In this document: one piece after another, positions 35,801 to 45,307 of the stretch | Layout of the letters: the number at the start of each line of letters is the position of its first letter | Position numbering within the stretch: position 1 is the first letter of the stretch | Assembly: GCF_023155855.1 (NCBI RefSeq) | Contig: NZ_JAKNUT010000006.1 | Coordinates: forward strand, 210,382-274,381 | Direction of reading: 5' to 3' | From: Microbacterium aoyamense | Lineage (GTDB): Bacteria; Actinomycetota; Actinomycetes; Actinomycetales; Microbacteriaceae | DNA length: 64,000 nucleotides | Program-made: the position numbers and the translations under genes | Notes under the pieces: generated by a model | Told to the model about the DNA's origin: nothing | What the model saw: the letters and a program-made list of their open reading frames with translations, nothing else | Databases searched by the model: none

Positions 35801-37521
35801 GAGACCACCCGGAACCCCAGCGAGCGCAGATCATCCGCGATCGAACCGAAAGCGGCGAGTGCGCGGTCGACGATATGGACTCCCGCGGGGATCGCCGCAC
35901 CCTCGAGAGGCAGCAGTACGGTCGAGCTCGCGTCGACTCGCGCCCACCGCCCACCCTCCAACGGAACGATCGGCGCCGAAGCGACCGCGTCCTTCATCTC
36001 CGCCGAAATCGGCGAAAGTGACGCCGCGATCGAAACCGCCGTCTCGACACTCTCGGCGCCGCGATCATGGACCAGTTCTTGAAGCCAACCCGCCACGCCC
36101 ACTTCTTTGGGGGAACGCTGCTCGTCCGACCCTCCCAGCAACGTCCGGAGGCGCGCGCGACGCGTCGCCGTGGTGAAACTCTGCCAGTGCGGCAGGTTGT
36201 CACGCGGTGCGACCTCCTCCCAAGCTCGGACCGCCGCAGCCGTCACAGGCGGACTCTTGAGCTCGGGCACCCGCTCGAAGTAAGTCGGCACGCGCAGGCG
36301 GCCACCGACATCGGGGATCATCGGTCGACTCGACGCCTTCTTCGGGATCTCGTCCGAAAGGAACCTGTCGGCATTGCTCCGGATCTCGCGGCCGCGGGCG
36401 GGGAACAGGTCGAGATGCGCAGCGAAGTCAGTCGGGGTGGAAGCTCGAGCCACGACGTCGAGGAAGAGTTCCGCGGCCACGCCCAGCATCGCGCGATTGA
36501 GCTGCGAACCGGGGATGAGCGTGGTGCGGTCGTCGTTCACCTGCCAAGGCGCGTTGAAGACGCCGCTCGCAGTCGTCTCGTCCTGAAGCGGGAACCACGC
36601 CCACAGCCGCCCGACTCCCGCTCGTCCCTCGGGCCGCACGGCGTACGAGACCGTCATCGACTCGCGGAGCGATGTGGCGCTGAGCGTCGATGAAACGTCG
36701 ATCGTCGGACGGTACTCCCTCTCGGCGTAAAGCCACCGCTCGCGCTCCTTGCCTGGCGCGACCAGGTGCACCTCACCGTCGTCCGGGTGGCCCTCACGAG
36801 TGAAGTCCTTCGACAGTGGCGCGGACCCGGGCGACTCCTGAACCGTGATGCGGAGCCGTTCCAGTGGCTTGAAGAACAACAGCGCTTCGACGTCGAAGTT
36901 CGAAAGCTCCTTCCGCAGCCGGTCACCCTCGCGGGTCAGCGGGAGCTTCACCACCGTCGTCGCCCATGACATCAGCTCCGCCAGATTGGGATCCTCCGCG
37001 GCGGCGACGGCCGGGTCGGCGAGCGTAGGGATCCGCAGAAGCGGCAAGCGGCCGCCCTCGTTCGGGATGCCGGCGAACAGCTCGGCGGTATCGGGGGCGT
37101 TGAACTCGAAGCTCACGCCCCTGCTGTAGATCTGCGGGTTGTCCGAGATGCCGAGGACGCTCTTGAACCCGAGTCCGAACCGCCCGATCTCGTCTCCGCG
37201 CTTCGTGCTCAAGAACGCGTACGTGACCGCACGCACACCTTCGCGACTGAATCCCACACCCTCGTTCGCGCAGTAGAGCGCCCCGTCGGCGAGGCGGAAC
37301 TCGACCATCCCCGTGCCGCCTCCTGCGCCGATCGCGTCGACCGCGTTCTGCAACAGCTCGCTGATCTGCCGCGTCCCGTAACCGCCCGTGCGGAAGCTGT
37401 CCTCCTGTCGCACGTGCTCGGTCAGCAGATCCGGGTCGTTCTCGTACGTCCGCAGCGCGGTCGCCTGTCGTTCCTCGATGTATTCCTGCAGCGCAGGTTC
37501 CATAAGCTCCGGCCAGCTCAT
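32860..37521 (-). CDS. GHKL ATPase - superfamily 2 helicase fusion
   Basis: 1553 residues from ATG 37521 (GGGGAG 9 bases upstream; upstream ATGs are less likely). N-terminus: sacsin/HSP90-like GHKL ATP-binding domain with N-box ELLQNAVDA (55-63), G1-like YCANEGVGF (83-91) and GRFGLGFKSVLG (113-124). A ~1000-residue middle region has no recognised motif. C-terminus: helicase with LLYLPTGAGKTRV (~1190), VVIDEAHTAG (~1289), LTATPF, and QMVGRGLRG (~1510). Two separate ATPases in one chain suggest a conformational clamp joined to a translocase. First gene of the leftward operon, 4-bp overlap with DrmA. Not a standard DISARM component that I know of. Confidence 0.85.
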   Translation of the reverse strand: MSWPELMEPALQEYIEERQATALRTYENDPDLLTEHVRQEDSFRTGGYGTRQISELLQNAVDAIGAGGGTGMVEFRLADGALYCANEGVGFSREGVRAVTYAFLSTKRGDEIGRFGLGFKSVLGISDNPQIYSRGVSFEFNAPDTAELFAGIPNEGGRLPLLRIPTLADPAVAAAEDPNLAELMSWATTVVKLPLTREGDRLRKELSNFDVEALLFFKPLERLRITVQESPGSAPLSKDFTREGHPDDGEVHLVAPGKERERWLYAEREYRPTIDVSSTLSATSLRESMTVSYAVRPEGRAGVGRLWAWFPLQDETTASGVFNAPWQVNDDRTTLIPGSQLNRAMLGVAAELFLDVVARASTPTDFAAHLDLFPARGREIRSNADRFLSDEIPKKASSRPMIPDVGGRLRVPTYFERVPELKSPPVTAAAVRAWEEVAPRDNLPHWQSFTTATRRARLRTLLGGSDEQRSPKEVGVAGWLQELVHDRGAESVETAVSIAASLSPISAEMKDAVASAPIVPLEGGRWARVDASSTVLLPLEGAAIPAGVHIVDRALAAFGSIADDLRSLGFRVVSADETAIALANSASDHWSPLDWGRFWNVVSSATPQTAVRAIADVRGRGIDIHLPTRAGTWRPAREMLSNPAFAPSVAVRHVDSDLVPSMALVHAAGASPRPVTGYPLGRDGLRVRYVSSIEQMARAFLARSGIGGVRIIVPDADGVGPLDVLEEKLTDEERVSWTREILTAMGSREITLNVPLGGRKTAEIPASSFEWWAARNFGRLATTQGVRSLTDAVSWRLSRYGAFLPVVIDGEVSTVVGLPNELASVSDAHLVDFLSRAGYPLNPAVVEPFAELLRLSASRDSIPIPDVIPAVSRGTVSLTPPHEVAVAEKSADVTALDEAGVAYIPTGGDIGDLVRRWALLLPGEALQQSLEILGLGESTPVLDLYPSLQGRVVARLGKQRIARAESIARVLRSIHGESKRPLTSAVQDGVVVVDRSLDHQGALEQISRELDLRLTADDVRGVLRDDESMRRSELIERAQAARNNEQRLLILVGADVLRQRLPKGLLPAVESRTGKLDDREIAELFIRVQGQDAVRAVREDLARVGVPVPKQWDGSATAQSAVKRLGFDTSFAGTREARRMSVTQVQGQVILNELHDFQRSLAAQITELATTHHPEKKRGLLYLPTGAGKTRVTVEAILHLLKERQVEAPILWIAQSEELCEQAITAFAEVWRWMGDERPLDVSRFWSGHELDESTEELQIVVAIDDTLASRLNEPQYGWLTRPGLVVIDEAHTAGTKTYTEILRSLGLTANRTERPLLGLTATPFRGRNEELNRRFVERFGSNRLESLDPEDPIGELRERDVLSEVDYDILSGVSVGVGDQDAEFRRMKEVTKNMLTLIGQDMGRTQGVVDHIQALLTKNPDWPVLVFAASVASAHTIAALLVLQGVRADSIDGGARKQERRRVVERFKSGESQVLVNCDLLTQGFDAPKVRALYIARPTFSPNRYLQMVGRGLRGPANGGTDRCLIVNVADTFEQFGERLAYNEFDYLWSKK

Positions 37522-37784
37522 CTTCGTTCTCCCCATTCGGAAGCGGCGGTTCCCCGCGGCACCGAGCACCTCAGCCCAGCCGACAGACGTTACGGACCAC
37601 CTCCGACATCGGGCCCGTGGCGGCTCCGACGCCGACCCTCCCGAGCATAGGGAAAGATGAGAGAACCCTCATAGAGTGGATTCGAGACGGCTCGAAATCC
37701 GGCACCCGAACGCGAAGAGCACTCGCTGGATACGATGGCCGAAGGCGTGGGAGAGGACAAACCGGAGTGGAGACGAGGACGTCG
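37522..37784. other. Divergent intergenic region of the defence locus
   Basis: 263 bases separate the two divergent operons, so promoters for both must lie here. I see no convincing -35/-10 pair and no clear operator palindrome. A short inverted repeat, gaga-accct-ctc around gagagaaccctcatagagtgg (about 37660-37680), is the only notable element. A GTG at 37767 could extend the rightward gene. Confidence 0.5.
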
Positions 37785-40622
37785 ATGGATGCCGCGCCCC
37801 TGAACGTCGCACCCGGCTCCCTCGTCCGCGTGCGAGACGCCGACTGGCTCGTGACCAACGCGAGCCCCACTCAAGACGGACTCCTCGTCGAGGTCACGGG
37901 TCTCTCCGAGCTCGTCCGAGACACCCGCGCCGCGTTCTACGAGCACCTCGACGAGATCGTTCCCTACGACCCTCGCCAGACGAAGGTCCGCGCCGACGAT
38001 TCACCGAAGTACCGCCGAAGCAGGCTCTGGCTCGAGTCCACGCTCCGCAAGACCCCGATCCCGCTCGGCGAAGGTAAACTCTCGGTTTCGACGCAGATGC
38101 TCACCGACGCCCTCGGTTACCAGCGTTCGGCGGTCCGCAAGGCGCTGAGCGCCGACAACCTTCGCCCTCGGATCCTCCTCGCCGACACGGTGGGGCTCGG
38201 CAAGACGATCGAGATCGGCATGATCCTCTCCGAACTCGTGCGCCGCGGCCGCGGCGAGCGCATACTGATTGTCACACCAAAACACGTGCTCGAGCAGATG
38301 CAGTTCGAGATGTGGACGCGGTTCGCTCTGCCGTTCGTCCGCCTCGACTCGGTCGGCATCCAGCGCGTGCGCCAGAAGCTCCCCGCGACCCGCAACCCGT
38401 TCAGCCTCTACAAGCGCGTCATCATCTCGATGGACACCCTCAAACAGGACCGCTACCTCAACCACCTGCGCAAGCATCAGTGGGATGCCGTCGTGATCGA
38501 CGAGTCCCACAACCTCACCGGTTCCGGCACGCAGAACAACGCACTCGCTCGCGTGCTCGCGCCGAACACCGAAGCGATGATCCTCGCGTCGGCGACCCCG
38601 CACAACGGCAACAAAGAGTCGTTCGCCGAACTCATCCGCCTGCTCGAACCGACCGCGGTCGGCCCCGACGGCGACATCAACCGTGAGGCGCTCGACCGGC
38701 TCGTCGTCCGCCGCCATCGCCACTCCCCCGAGGTCGCCCGTGAGGTGGGCGACGACTGGGTCGAGCGCAAGGATCTGCAGCACCTGCTCGTCGACGCTTC
38801 CCTGGAAGAGGATGCCGTCGCCCACGAGCTCGCGGACGTCTGGCTTTATCCGGCGGCAGGCTCGAGCCCATACTCGGGCGAGAACAAGGGTCTCTTCCCC
38901 TGGACCCTGGCGAAGGCCTACCTGTCGAGTCCCCCCGCCCTCGTCGAATCGGTCAAGAACCGCATCCGCACTCTCGGCGAGGAGCGCACCGACGCGCAAC
39001 AACGTGAGCGCGAGTCACTCGATCGGCTGCTCGCCCTCGCGAAGGACAGTGCTGCGAGCCCCTCGGCGAAGCTCGAGCAGCTCGTCACGTATCTCAAGGG
39101 CATCGGCGTCTCGAAATCGTCCGACATGCGCGCGGTCGTCTTCTCGGAGCGTGTGCCCACGCTCCTTTGGCTCCAGCAGCAGCTTCAGACGCAGCTCGGC
39201 CTCAAGCCCGAACAGGTCGCCGTGCTGCACGGCGGGCTGTCGGATGTCGAGCAGCAGGAGGTCGTCGAGTCCTTCAAGCTCTCCGCGTCCCCGATCCGCA
39301 TCCTCGTCACGGGCGACATCGCCTCCGAGGGCGTGAACCTGCACGCCCAGTGCCACGAGCTCATCCACTTCGACATCCCGTGGAGCCTCATCCGCATCGA
39401 GCAGCGCAACGGCCGCATCGACCGGTACGGCCAGCGCCACGCCCCGCAGATCACGACGCTCCTCCTGCGACCGACACACGAGAAGTTCGTCGGCGACATC
39501 CGGGTGCTCACCAAGCTCGTCGATCGCGAGACCGAGGCTCATGGAGCCCTCGGTGACGCCGGCGCGCTCATGGGCTCGTACAGCGTCGCCGCAGAGGAGA
39601 AGGCGGTCGAAGCGGCGCTCATCAAGGGTCAATCGCTCGAAGACCTGATTCCGACACCTGACTCCGTCGCATCCGATGCCGACGACCCTTGGCTCACCTT
39701 CATCCTCGACGACGCCGACCACCACGTCGACAGCACGACCGAGGTGACGGTGACCGAGCGGATCAGCACGGGATTGTTCCCGTCGGATGCCGCGTACCTC
39801 GCCGCCGCGCTGGATGAGGTCTTCGAGACCCCCGCCGCATCCCCTGGTGCCGGCGGCGTCGATTGGGTCGACCACCAGGGCTACGGACTCGTCGAACTCA
39901 CCCCGACTGACGACCTGCGCCAGCGCCTCGCGGTACTCCCCCAGACCTACCTCACCGACCGCCGCGTCGTCGACGACATGAAACTCGCGGTCACCCTAAC
40001 GCGAGCACAGGCGTCACTGAAGGACGCGCAGAACGACAAGGCGAACAACAAGGGCCTCTGGCCCGAGGCCCACTATCTCGGTCCGCTGCATCCGGTGCTC
40101 GACTGGGCGGGCGACCGCACGCTCGCCCGTCTCGGTCGCGACGAGGTGTTCGCCGTTCGCGGCGACGTCCACGCCCCAACGGTCCTCGTGCTGGGGTCAT
40201 TGACGAATGCCCGCGGTCAGGTCATCGCGACGAACCTTGTCGCCGTGACAGGCACCTCCATCCGCCCCTTCGCCGACACCGCAGAAGCGTTCGACGAACT
40301 CGGCATCACCCCCGATCGCAGTAATCCCGCCGGCGTGGATGGTGTCGACGGGGTGCAGGAGCTCATCTCCGCGGCTGTGGATGCTGCGGAGGAACACCTG
40401 CGCATGACGTCCGATGCCGCCGCGCAGGACGTACGTCGCAGGGTCGCTGAGTGGTCGGATCGTGTCGACGAATGGGTGGATGCCTCGGAAGACCTCGTCC
40501 AACGCGTCGGGGTCAAGGAACGCGCCCGCCGTGTGCGTGAAGAGGCCGAGATCGCCCGGACGATGCTGCCCGCGCGAAGTCTGGCTCGCCCCCTGCTCGT
40601 GATCGTCCCCGAGGAGAACTGA
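37785..40622 (+). CDS. drmD: DrmD-like SNF2 helicase
   Basis: 945 residues from ATG 37785 with GAGGAC upstream. SNF2-family ATPase: motif I LLADTVGLGKTIEIGM (~140), motif II VVIDESHNLTG (~240), motif III ILASATPHNGN, RapA-like VFSERVPTLLWLQQQL, and motif VI IRIEQRNGRIDRYGQ (~540). The C-terminal ~400 residues resemble the RapA-type extension (LEDLIPTPDSVA). The overall pattern fits DrmD, the SNF2 protein of class 1 DISARM. The methylase gene starts 2 bases after its stop, again as in class 1 DISARM (drmD-drmMI). First gene of a five-gene rightward operon. Confidence 0.82.
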   Translation: MDAAPLNVAPGSLVRVRDADWLVTNASPTQDGLLVEVTGLSELVRDTRAAFYEHLDEIVPYDPRQTKVRADDSPKYRRSRLWLESTLRKTPIPLGEGKLSVSTQMLTDALGYQRSAVRKALSADNLRPRILLADTVGLGKTIEIGMILSELVRRGRGERILIVTPKHVLEQMQFEMWTRFALPFVRLDSVGIQRVRQKLPATRNPFSLYKRVIISMDTLKQDRYLNHLRKHQWDAVVIDESHNLTGSGTQNNALARVLAPNTEAMILASATPHNGNKESFAELIRLLEPTAVGPDGDINREALDRLVVRRHRHSPEVAREVGDDWVERKDLQHLLVDASLEEDAVAHELADVWLYPAAGSSPYSGENKGLFPWTLAKAYLSSPPALVESVKNRIRTLGEERTDAQQRERESLDRLLALAKDSAASPSAKLEQLVTYLKGIGVSKSSDMRAVVFSERVPTLLWLQQQLQTQLGLKPEQVAVLHGGLSDVEQQEVVESFKLSASPIRILVTGDIASEGVNLHAQCHELIHFDIPWSLIRIEQRNGRIDRYGQRHAPQITTLLLRPTHEKFVGDIRVLTKLVDRETEAHGALGDAGALMGSYSVAAEEKAVEAALIKGQSLEDLIPTPDSVASDADDPWLTFILDDADHHVDSTTEVTVTERISTGLFPSDAAYLAAALDEVFETPAASPGAGGVDWVDHQGYGLVELTPTDDLRQRLAVLPQTYLTDRRVVDDMKLAVTLTRAQASLKDAQNDKANNKGLWPEAHYLGPLHPVLDWAGDRTLARLGRDEVFAVRGDVHAPTVLVLGSLTNARGQVIATNLVAVTGTSIRPFADTAEAFDELGITPDRSNPAGVDGVDGVQELISAAVDAAEEHLRMTSDAAAQDVRRRVAEWSDRVDEWVDASEDLVQRVGVKERARRVREEAEIARTMLPARSLARPLLVIVPEEN

Positions 40623-40624
40623 GC

Positions 40625-43600
40625 ATGGCATCGGATGCCTTCGTCGTCGGCGAAGACTGGATCAGCGAGCACTACTTCAACACCGAGTCGACAAAACAGT
40701 CGTTCCAGTCCCGGCTCGGCGCCCTGCGCAAGTCATGGGACGAGCGCGCAAGGGAAGGCGAGCAGACGCCGACATCCCGCCTGGCTGCGGTTCGTCGCGA
40801 TCTGCTGAGCGCGCTTGCAAGCGAGGCGACGGATGCCGCCGCATACGACGCCGCGGTGCTCACGCCGCTCGTCACCGCCCTCGGCTACGCCGACGCCCGC
40901 TGGCACCGCACGGTGAGCGGCCCGGTGACGATCATCGCGCCCGCCGATACCCCTGAGTCGCCCGCCGGCGCCGTCGTGCGTGCGCACCGCGTCGATGATG
41001 TGTCCGATCTGCTGGCGAAGGACGAGGCGACCCTGCTCGAGCCCTTCACCCCGGACGATGCCGACGCAGTCAGCTCTGTCGCGCGCTGCCTCTCCTATCT
41101 CTTCAGCGGTGACGACACCCCGGCGTTTGCTGTCGTCCTGTCAGGAACGTGGGCGCTCCTCGCCGAGCGTGACCGCTGGGCAGAGGGCCGCTACCTCGCC
41201 GTCGACCTGCAGCTCGTGCTCGACCGCGGCGACACCAAGAAGGCGGGCGAGTTCGATCGCGCCGCCACCGTGCTCAGCAGCGAGACCGTGCTGCCCGACG
41301 TCGACGGCACGACGTGGTGGACAGAGACGCTCGACGACTCGGTGAAGCACACCGTCGGTGTTTCGAAAGACCTGCGCGAGGGCGTGCGGGAGTCGATCGA
41401 GATCATCGCCAACGAGGTCGTGCGGCGTCGCAAGACCCAAGATCTCGAGTCGCTTCCGGATGCCGAGGCCAACGTCCTCGCGCGGCAGTCGCTGCGTTAC
41501 CTCTACCGGATCCTGTTCCTCCTCTACGCCGAGGCCTCGCCCGAGATGAAGGTGCTGCCGGTCGGCGCTCCGGAGTACTCACTCGGTTACGGCCTCGATC
41601 GACTGCGTGAGCTCGTCCTCGTCGAGCTCGGCGAGGAATCACGTCATCGCACTCACCTCTCCGGGTCCCTCGCGACACTTTTCCGACTGGTGGATGCCGG
41701 CCACGACGCCGGCGAGGAACGCGAAACCGACGAGACCCTCCGCGAAGGACTGACCTTCAACTCGCTGAACGCCGACCTGTTCGCGAAGACGGCGACGTCG
41801 CTGATCGACGAAGTTGGACTCGGTGATGGGGCGCTCCAGCGCGTGCTGCAGCTTCTCCTCCTCACCCGCGAGAACCAGGTCAAGAAGGGCCGTGACCGCG
41901 GCTTCATCTCGTACGCCGACCTCGGCATCAACCAGCTCGGCGCGGTGTACGAGGGCCTCATGTCGTACACGGGTTTCTTCGCGAAGGAAGATCTCTACGA
42001 GGTCGCGCCTGGCGGCGACGGCTCGAAGGGATCATGGGTCGTTCCGGTCACCCGGTCAGAAGGCATCGCACAGAGGGACTTCGTCCGCATCACCGATCCG
42101 ATCACGGGCGAATCGAGGCCACGCCGATACAGCGGTGGTGAGTTCGTGTTCCGCCTCTCCGGCCGCGAGCGCCAGACCTCGGCGTCGTACTACTCCCCCG
42201 AAGTCCTGACGAAGTTCGTCGTGTCACAGGCACTCGAAGAGCTGCTCGACCAGGACGGCCACCGCACGACCGCCGAAGAGATTCTCGGCATGACGGTGTG
42301 CGAGCCAGCGCTCGGATCTGGGGCGTTCGCCATCGAGGCTGTGCGACAACTCGCAGAGCAGTACCTCGAGCGCCGCGAGCACGAGACCGGCGAACGCATC
42401 GACCCTGACGAGCGCCCCCGCGAGCTGCAGAAGGTCAAGGCAGCGATCGCGCTGCACCAGGTGTACGGCGTCGACCTCAATGCCACCGCTGTGGAACTCG
42501 CCGAGATCTCGCTGTGGCTCGACACGATGGTCGACGGTCTGCAGGCTCCGTGGTTCGGCTTGCGTTTGCGTCGGGGCAACTCCCTCATAGGCGCCCGCCG
42601 TGCGGTGTACTCGCAGCGACAAGTCGAAGACAAGTCGTGGTTGAACGATGTACCGACACCAGTGCCGGTCTCAACTCTCGCCGAAGAGATGAGAGAGAGA
42701 AAGCTCGGCAGCGCGACGCTTGGAAAGGTCCATCACTTCCTCCTCCCAGCAGACGGCTGGGGATCAGGCGTCGATGCCAATGAAGGCAAGGAGCTCGCGC
42801 CGGAGGCGTACGCTGCGATTCGCGATTGGCGAAAACGGCTGCGCAGGAAACCATCGAAGAAGCAGATCGACCGCCTCGTCGGGCTGAGCCATCGTGTCGA
42901 AGTGCTCTGGCAGTTCACGCTACGGCGCTTTGAGATCGCTGAGCAGCAGGTCGCCCGAGAGGTCGCGCTCTGGAACGACCCTCGACCGCAGCAGGACGGC
43001 GAAAACTCGATCGTATCCCGACGCCAGGTCGAGGCGTTCCTCAACGACGAGGGAGGCGCATACCGACGCCTCCGGCGAGTGATGGATGCGTGGAGCGCTC
43101 TTTGGTTCTGGCCGCTCACCGACCACCTGACGCAAGGAGTGACTCCGCCCGACCTCGATGGATGGCTCGACGGCCTCACTATGCTGATCGGCGGCCACTC
43201 GCGAGCTACCGCCCGCCGGGCTGGCCAAGGAGCCCAGCAATTCGGCCTGCCAGCTGAATGGGACGACCTCGAGGAGGCCGAGAAGGACGACCTCGACTGG
43301 TCGAGCGCCCTCGACATCGACGACGCTCTGGCAAGTCACCCATGGCTGGCGGTGTCCTCGCGCATCGCCAAAGACAATGGCTTCTTTCATTGGGAGCTTG
43401 ACTTCGCTGGCGTATTCGCTCGCGGCGGATTCGACCTGCAGGTCGGGAACCCGCCGTGGGTGCGACCGAGGTCCAACGTCGACGCCCTCCTGGCCGAGGG
43501 CGACCCCTGGTGGCAGCTCGCCGTCAAGCCCACGCAGATCCAGGTGAAGGCCAAGCGTGCACAAACGCTCGAGCTCGATGGCATCCGCGATCTACTCGTC

Positions 43601-45307
43601 GACGGGACGGCGAATGTCGCGTGCACGGCCGCGTTCGTGGGATCGCCGGTCAACTATCCGCATCTCGCAGGTCTTCAGCCCGACCTTTATCGGTGCTTCA
43701 TGGAGCAAACCTGGATGCACCTTTCGTCAAGGGGTTCTGTCGCGCTTATTCACCCCGAGACGCATTTCACCGACGAGAAGGCCGGGCCACTCCGCCGGGC
43801 GACATACGGGCGGCTTCGGCGTCACTGGCAATTCGTCAACGAGCTCGCATTGTTCGAGATCCACAATCTGGTCACATACGGCGTACACGTGTACGGCTCA
43901 CCCGGTGAGCCAGGCTTCTTGATGGCGACAAATCTTTACCACCCGTCCACCGTTGTGGGCTCCCTACAGCACGATGGCACCGGCCCGGAACCAGGGTTGA
44001 GAACTAGCGATGGCCATTGGGACCTCCGACCTCATCGAGATCGCATAACGCACGTTGACAGCTCCACCCTGCGCTCGTGGTGGACTCTCCTCGAGGGCGG
44101 GGAATCTCCCGTGGCACAGACGAGAATGTTGTACGCCGTGAACCACGCAACGGCGAGCGTACTTTCGAAGCTTGCGGATGCCCCGCGTGTCGGAGGTCAG
44201 TACTCCCTCGACTACGCGCGCGGGTGGGATGAGACAACCGATCGCGCGTCTGGCCGTTTCGACGTCGACTGGGGTCGTACTGGCGTCGAGAGCGCAATCT
44301 TGCAGGGTCCGCATATATTCGTCGCCACGCCGATCTACAAGTACCCCAACCCCTCGATGAAGAACAATAAGGACTGGTCACGGGTAGACCTGGAGGGTAT
44401 TCAGGTAGCGGAAGCACCAGTGACGATCTACAAGCCAACACTCCCCCGCGCCGAATACCAGTCCGGATTCATGACCTGGGGTCCCGATCGCAAACCCGCC
44501 ACCGATTACTACCGAGTCGTCTGGCGTATGATGGCCGCGAACACCGGGGAGCGCACACTCATCCCAGCGCTTATTCCCCCCGGACCCACGCACCTTCGAC
44601 AGAGTGTGCTCTCCGTCGGTATGCGTGAACACGCGGATGACAGCCTCTCCATCGTTGCGGGTTCAATGTCGTCTTTGCTCGCTGATCTCTCGGTCCGGGC
44701 GGCTCCAAAGTCGTCGATTCTCCTCGGGGCGATCGAACGCCTCCCCGTCGCGACCGGGTTGTGCGCGTCGGCGATAGCTTGGCGTGCACTTCGCCTCAAC
44801 GCCCTAACGTCCGCGTACGACGATCTGTGGAGGAGACAGGCGCGTCCGCCCGCTGCTCTAATGAGTTGGGCCCCCGGTTTCGCGTACGCCAACAGACCCG
44901 CTTTGGAGGCTGACGCACCAACATGGACAGCCGAGTCTCCCCTACGTCGAGATAGTGACCGGCGTCAAGCGTTGGTGGAGATCGATGCGTTGTGCGCTAT
45001 TTCGCTCGGCATCACCGCTGACGAGCTATGCACTGTCTACCGCACCCAGTTTCCGGTCCTATTCGACTACGACCGTGGGCTCGGGAAAAGCCCGTACATC
45101 TACGACAAGAATGGCCGCTTAGTCCCTAACGAGGTGCTGAAGGTCTGGCGCCAAAAGGGTGATGCGGTTACGCAGGACGAGCGCAGTGCGACGAACCCGT
45201 CAGGTAACACGTACGAGTACGAGCTCCCGTTCGTCACGCTCGACCGCGAGGCCGACATGCGGCAGGCGTATGCGCACTTCGAGCGGATCCTGCAGGAGCG
45301 TTCGTGA
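40625..45307 (+). CDS. drmMI: DrmMI-like N6-adenine DNA methyltransferase
   Basis: 1560 residues, the size of PglX/Eco57I-type enzymes. Motif I (SAM binding) CEPALGSGAFAIEAV at ~558 and catalytic motif IV GNPPWVRP at ~940; the DPPY-class NPPW indicates adenine-N6 methylation. Between them lies VYGVDLNATAVELAEISLWL. The C-terminal ~600 residues should contain target recognition. Hand counts give about 55% GC for 44281-44400 against about 70% for two segments in the N-terminal half (41041-41100, 41221-41280), and A/T-rich rare codons appear from about 43.4 to 45.1 kb. It probably marks host DNA in the system. Overlaps the next gene by 4 bases. Confidence 0.85.
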   Translation: MASDAFVVGEDWISEHYFNTESTKQSFQSRLGALRKSWDERAREGEQTPTSRLAAVRRDLLSALASEATDAAAYDAAVLTPLVTALGYADARWHRTVSGPVTIIAPADTPESPAGAVVRAHRVDDVSDLLAKDEATLLEPFTPDDADAVSSVARCLSYLFSGDDTPAFAVVLSGTWALLAERDRWAEGRYLAVDLQLVLDRGDTKKAGEFDRAATVLSSETVLPDVDGTTWWTETLDDSVKHTVGVSKDLREGVRESIEIIANEVVRRRKTQDLESLPDAEANVLARQSLRYLYRILFLLYAEASPEMKVLPVGAPEYSLGYGLDRLRELVLVELGEESRHRTHLSGSLATLFRLVDAGHDAGEERETDETLREGLTFNSLNADLFAKTATSLIDEVGLGDGALQRVLQLLLLTRENQVKKGRDRGFISYADLGINQLGAVYEGLMSYTGFFAKEDLYEVAPGGDGSKGSWVVPVTRSEGIAQRDFVRITDPITGESRPRRYSGGEFVFRLSGRERQTSASYYSPEVLTKFVVSQALEELLDQDGHRTTAEEILGMTVCEPALGSGAFAIEAVRQLAEQYLERREHETGERIDPDERPRELQKVKAAIALHQVYGVDLNATAVELAEISLWLDTMVDGLQAPWFGLRLRRGNSLIGARRAVYSQRQVEDKSWLNDVPTPVPVSTLAEEMRERKLGSATLGKVHHFLLPADGWGSGVDANEGKELAPEAYAAIRDWRKRLRRKPSKKQIDRLVGLSHRVEVLWQFTLRRFEIAEQQVAREVALWNDPRPQQDGENSIVSRRQVEAFLNDEGGAYRRLRRVMDAWSALWFWPLTDHLTQGVTPPDLDGWLDGLTMLIGGHSRATARRAGQGAQQFGLPAEWDDLEEAEKDDLDWSSALDIDDALASHPWLAVSSRIAKDNGFFHWELDFAGVFARGGFDLQVGNPPWVRPRSNVDALLAEGDPWWQLAVKPTQIQVKAKRAQTLELDGIRDLLVDGTANVACTAAFVGSPVNYPHLAGLQPDLYRCFMEQTWMHLSSRGSVALIHPETHFTDEKAGPLRRATYGRLRRHWQFVNELALFEIHNLVTYGVHVYGSPGEPGFLMATNLYHPSTVVGSLQHDGTGPEPGLRTSDGHWDLRPHRDRITHVDSSTLRSWWTLLEGGESPVAQTRMLYAVNHATASVLSKLADAPRVGGQYSLDYARGWDETTDRASGRFDVDWGRTGVESAILQGPHIFVATPIYKYPNPSMKNNKDWSRVDLEGIQVAEAPVTIYKPTLPRAEYQSGFMTWGPDRKPATDYYRVVWRMMAANTGERTLIPALIPPGPTHLRQSVLSVGMREHADDSLSIVAGSMSSLLADLSVRAAPKSSILLGAIERLPVATGLCASAIAWRALRLNALTSAYDDLWRRQARPPAALMSWAPGFAYANRPALEADAPTWTAESPLRRDSDRRQALVEIDALCAISLGITADELCTVYRTQFPVLFDYDRGLGKSPYIYDKNGRLVPNEVLKVWRQKGDAVTQDERSATNPSGNTYEYELPFVTLDREADMRQAYAHFERILQERS

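Noticed and set aside
37785..45307. A BREX or Pgl system
   Set aside because: The large methylase resembles PglX, but there is no PglZ, BrxC/PglY or BrxL-like gene, and drmA, drmB and drmD are present instead.
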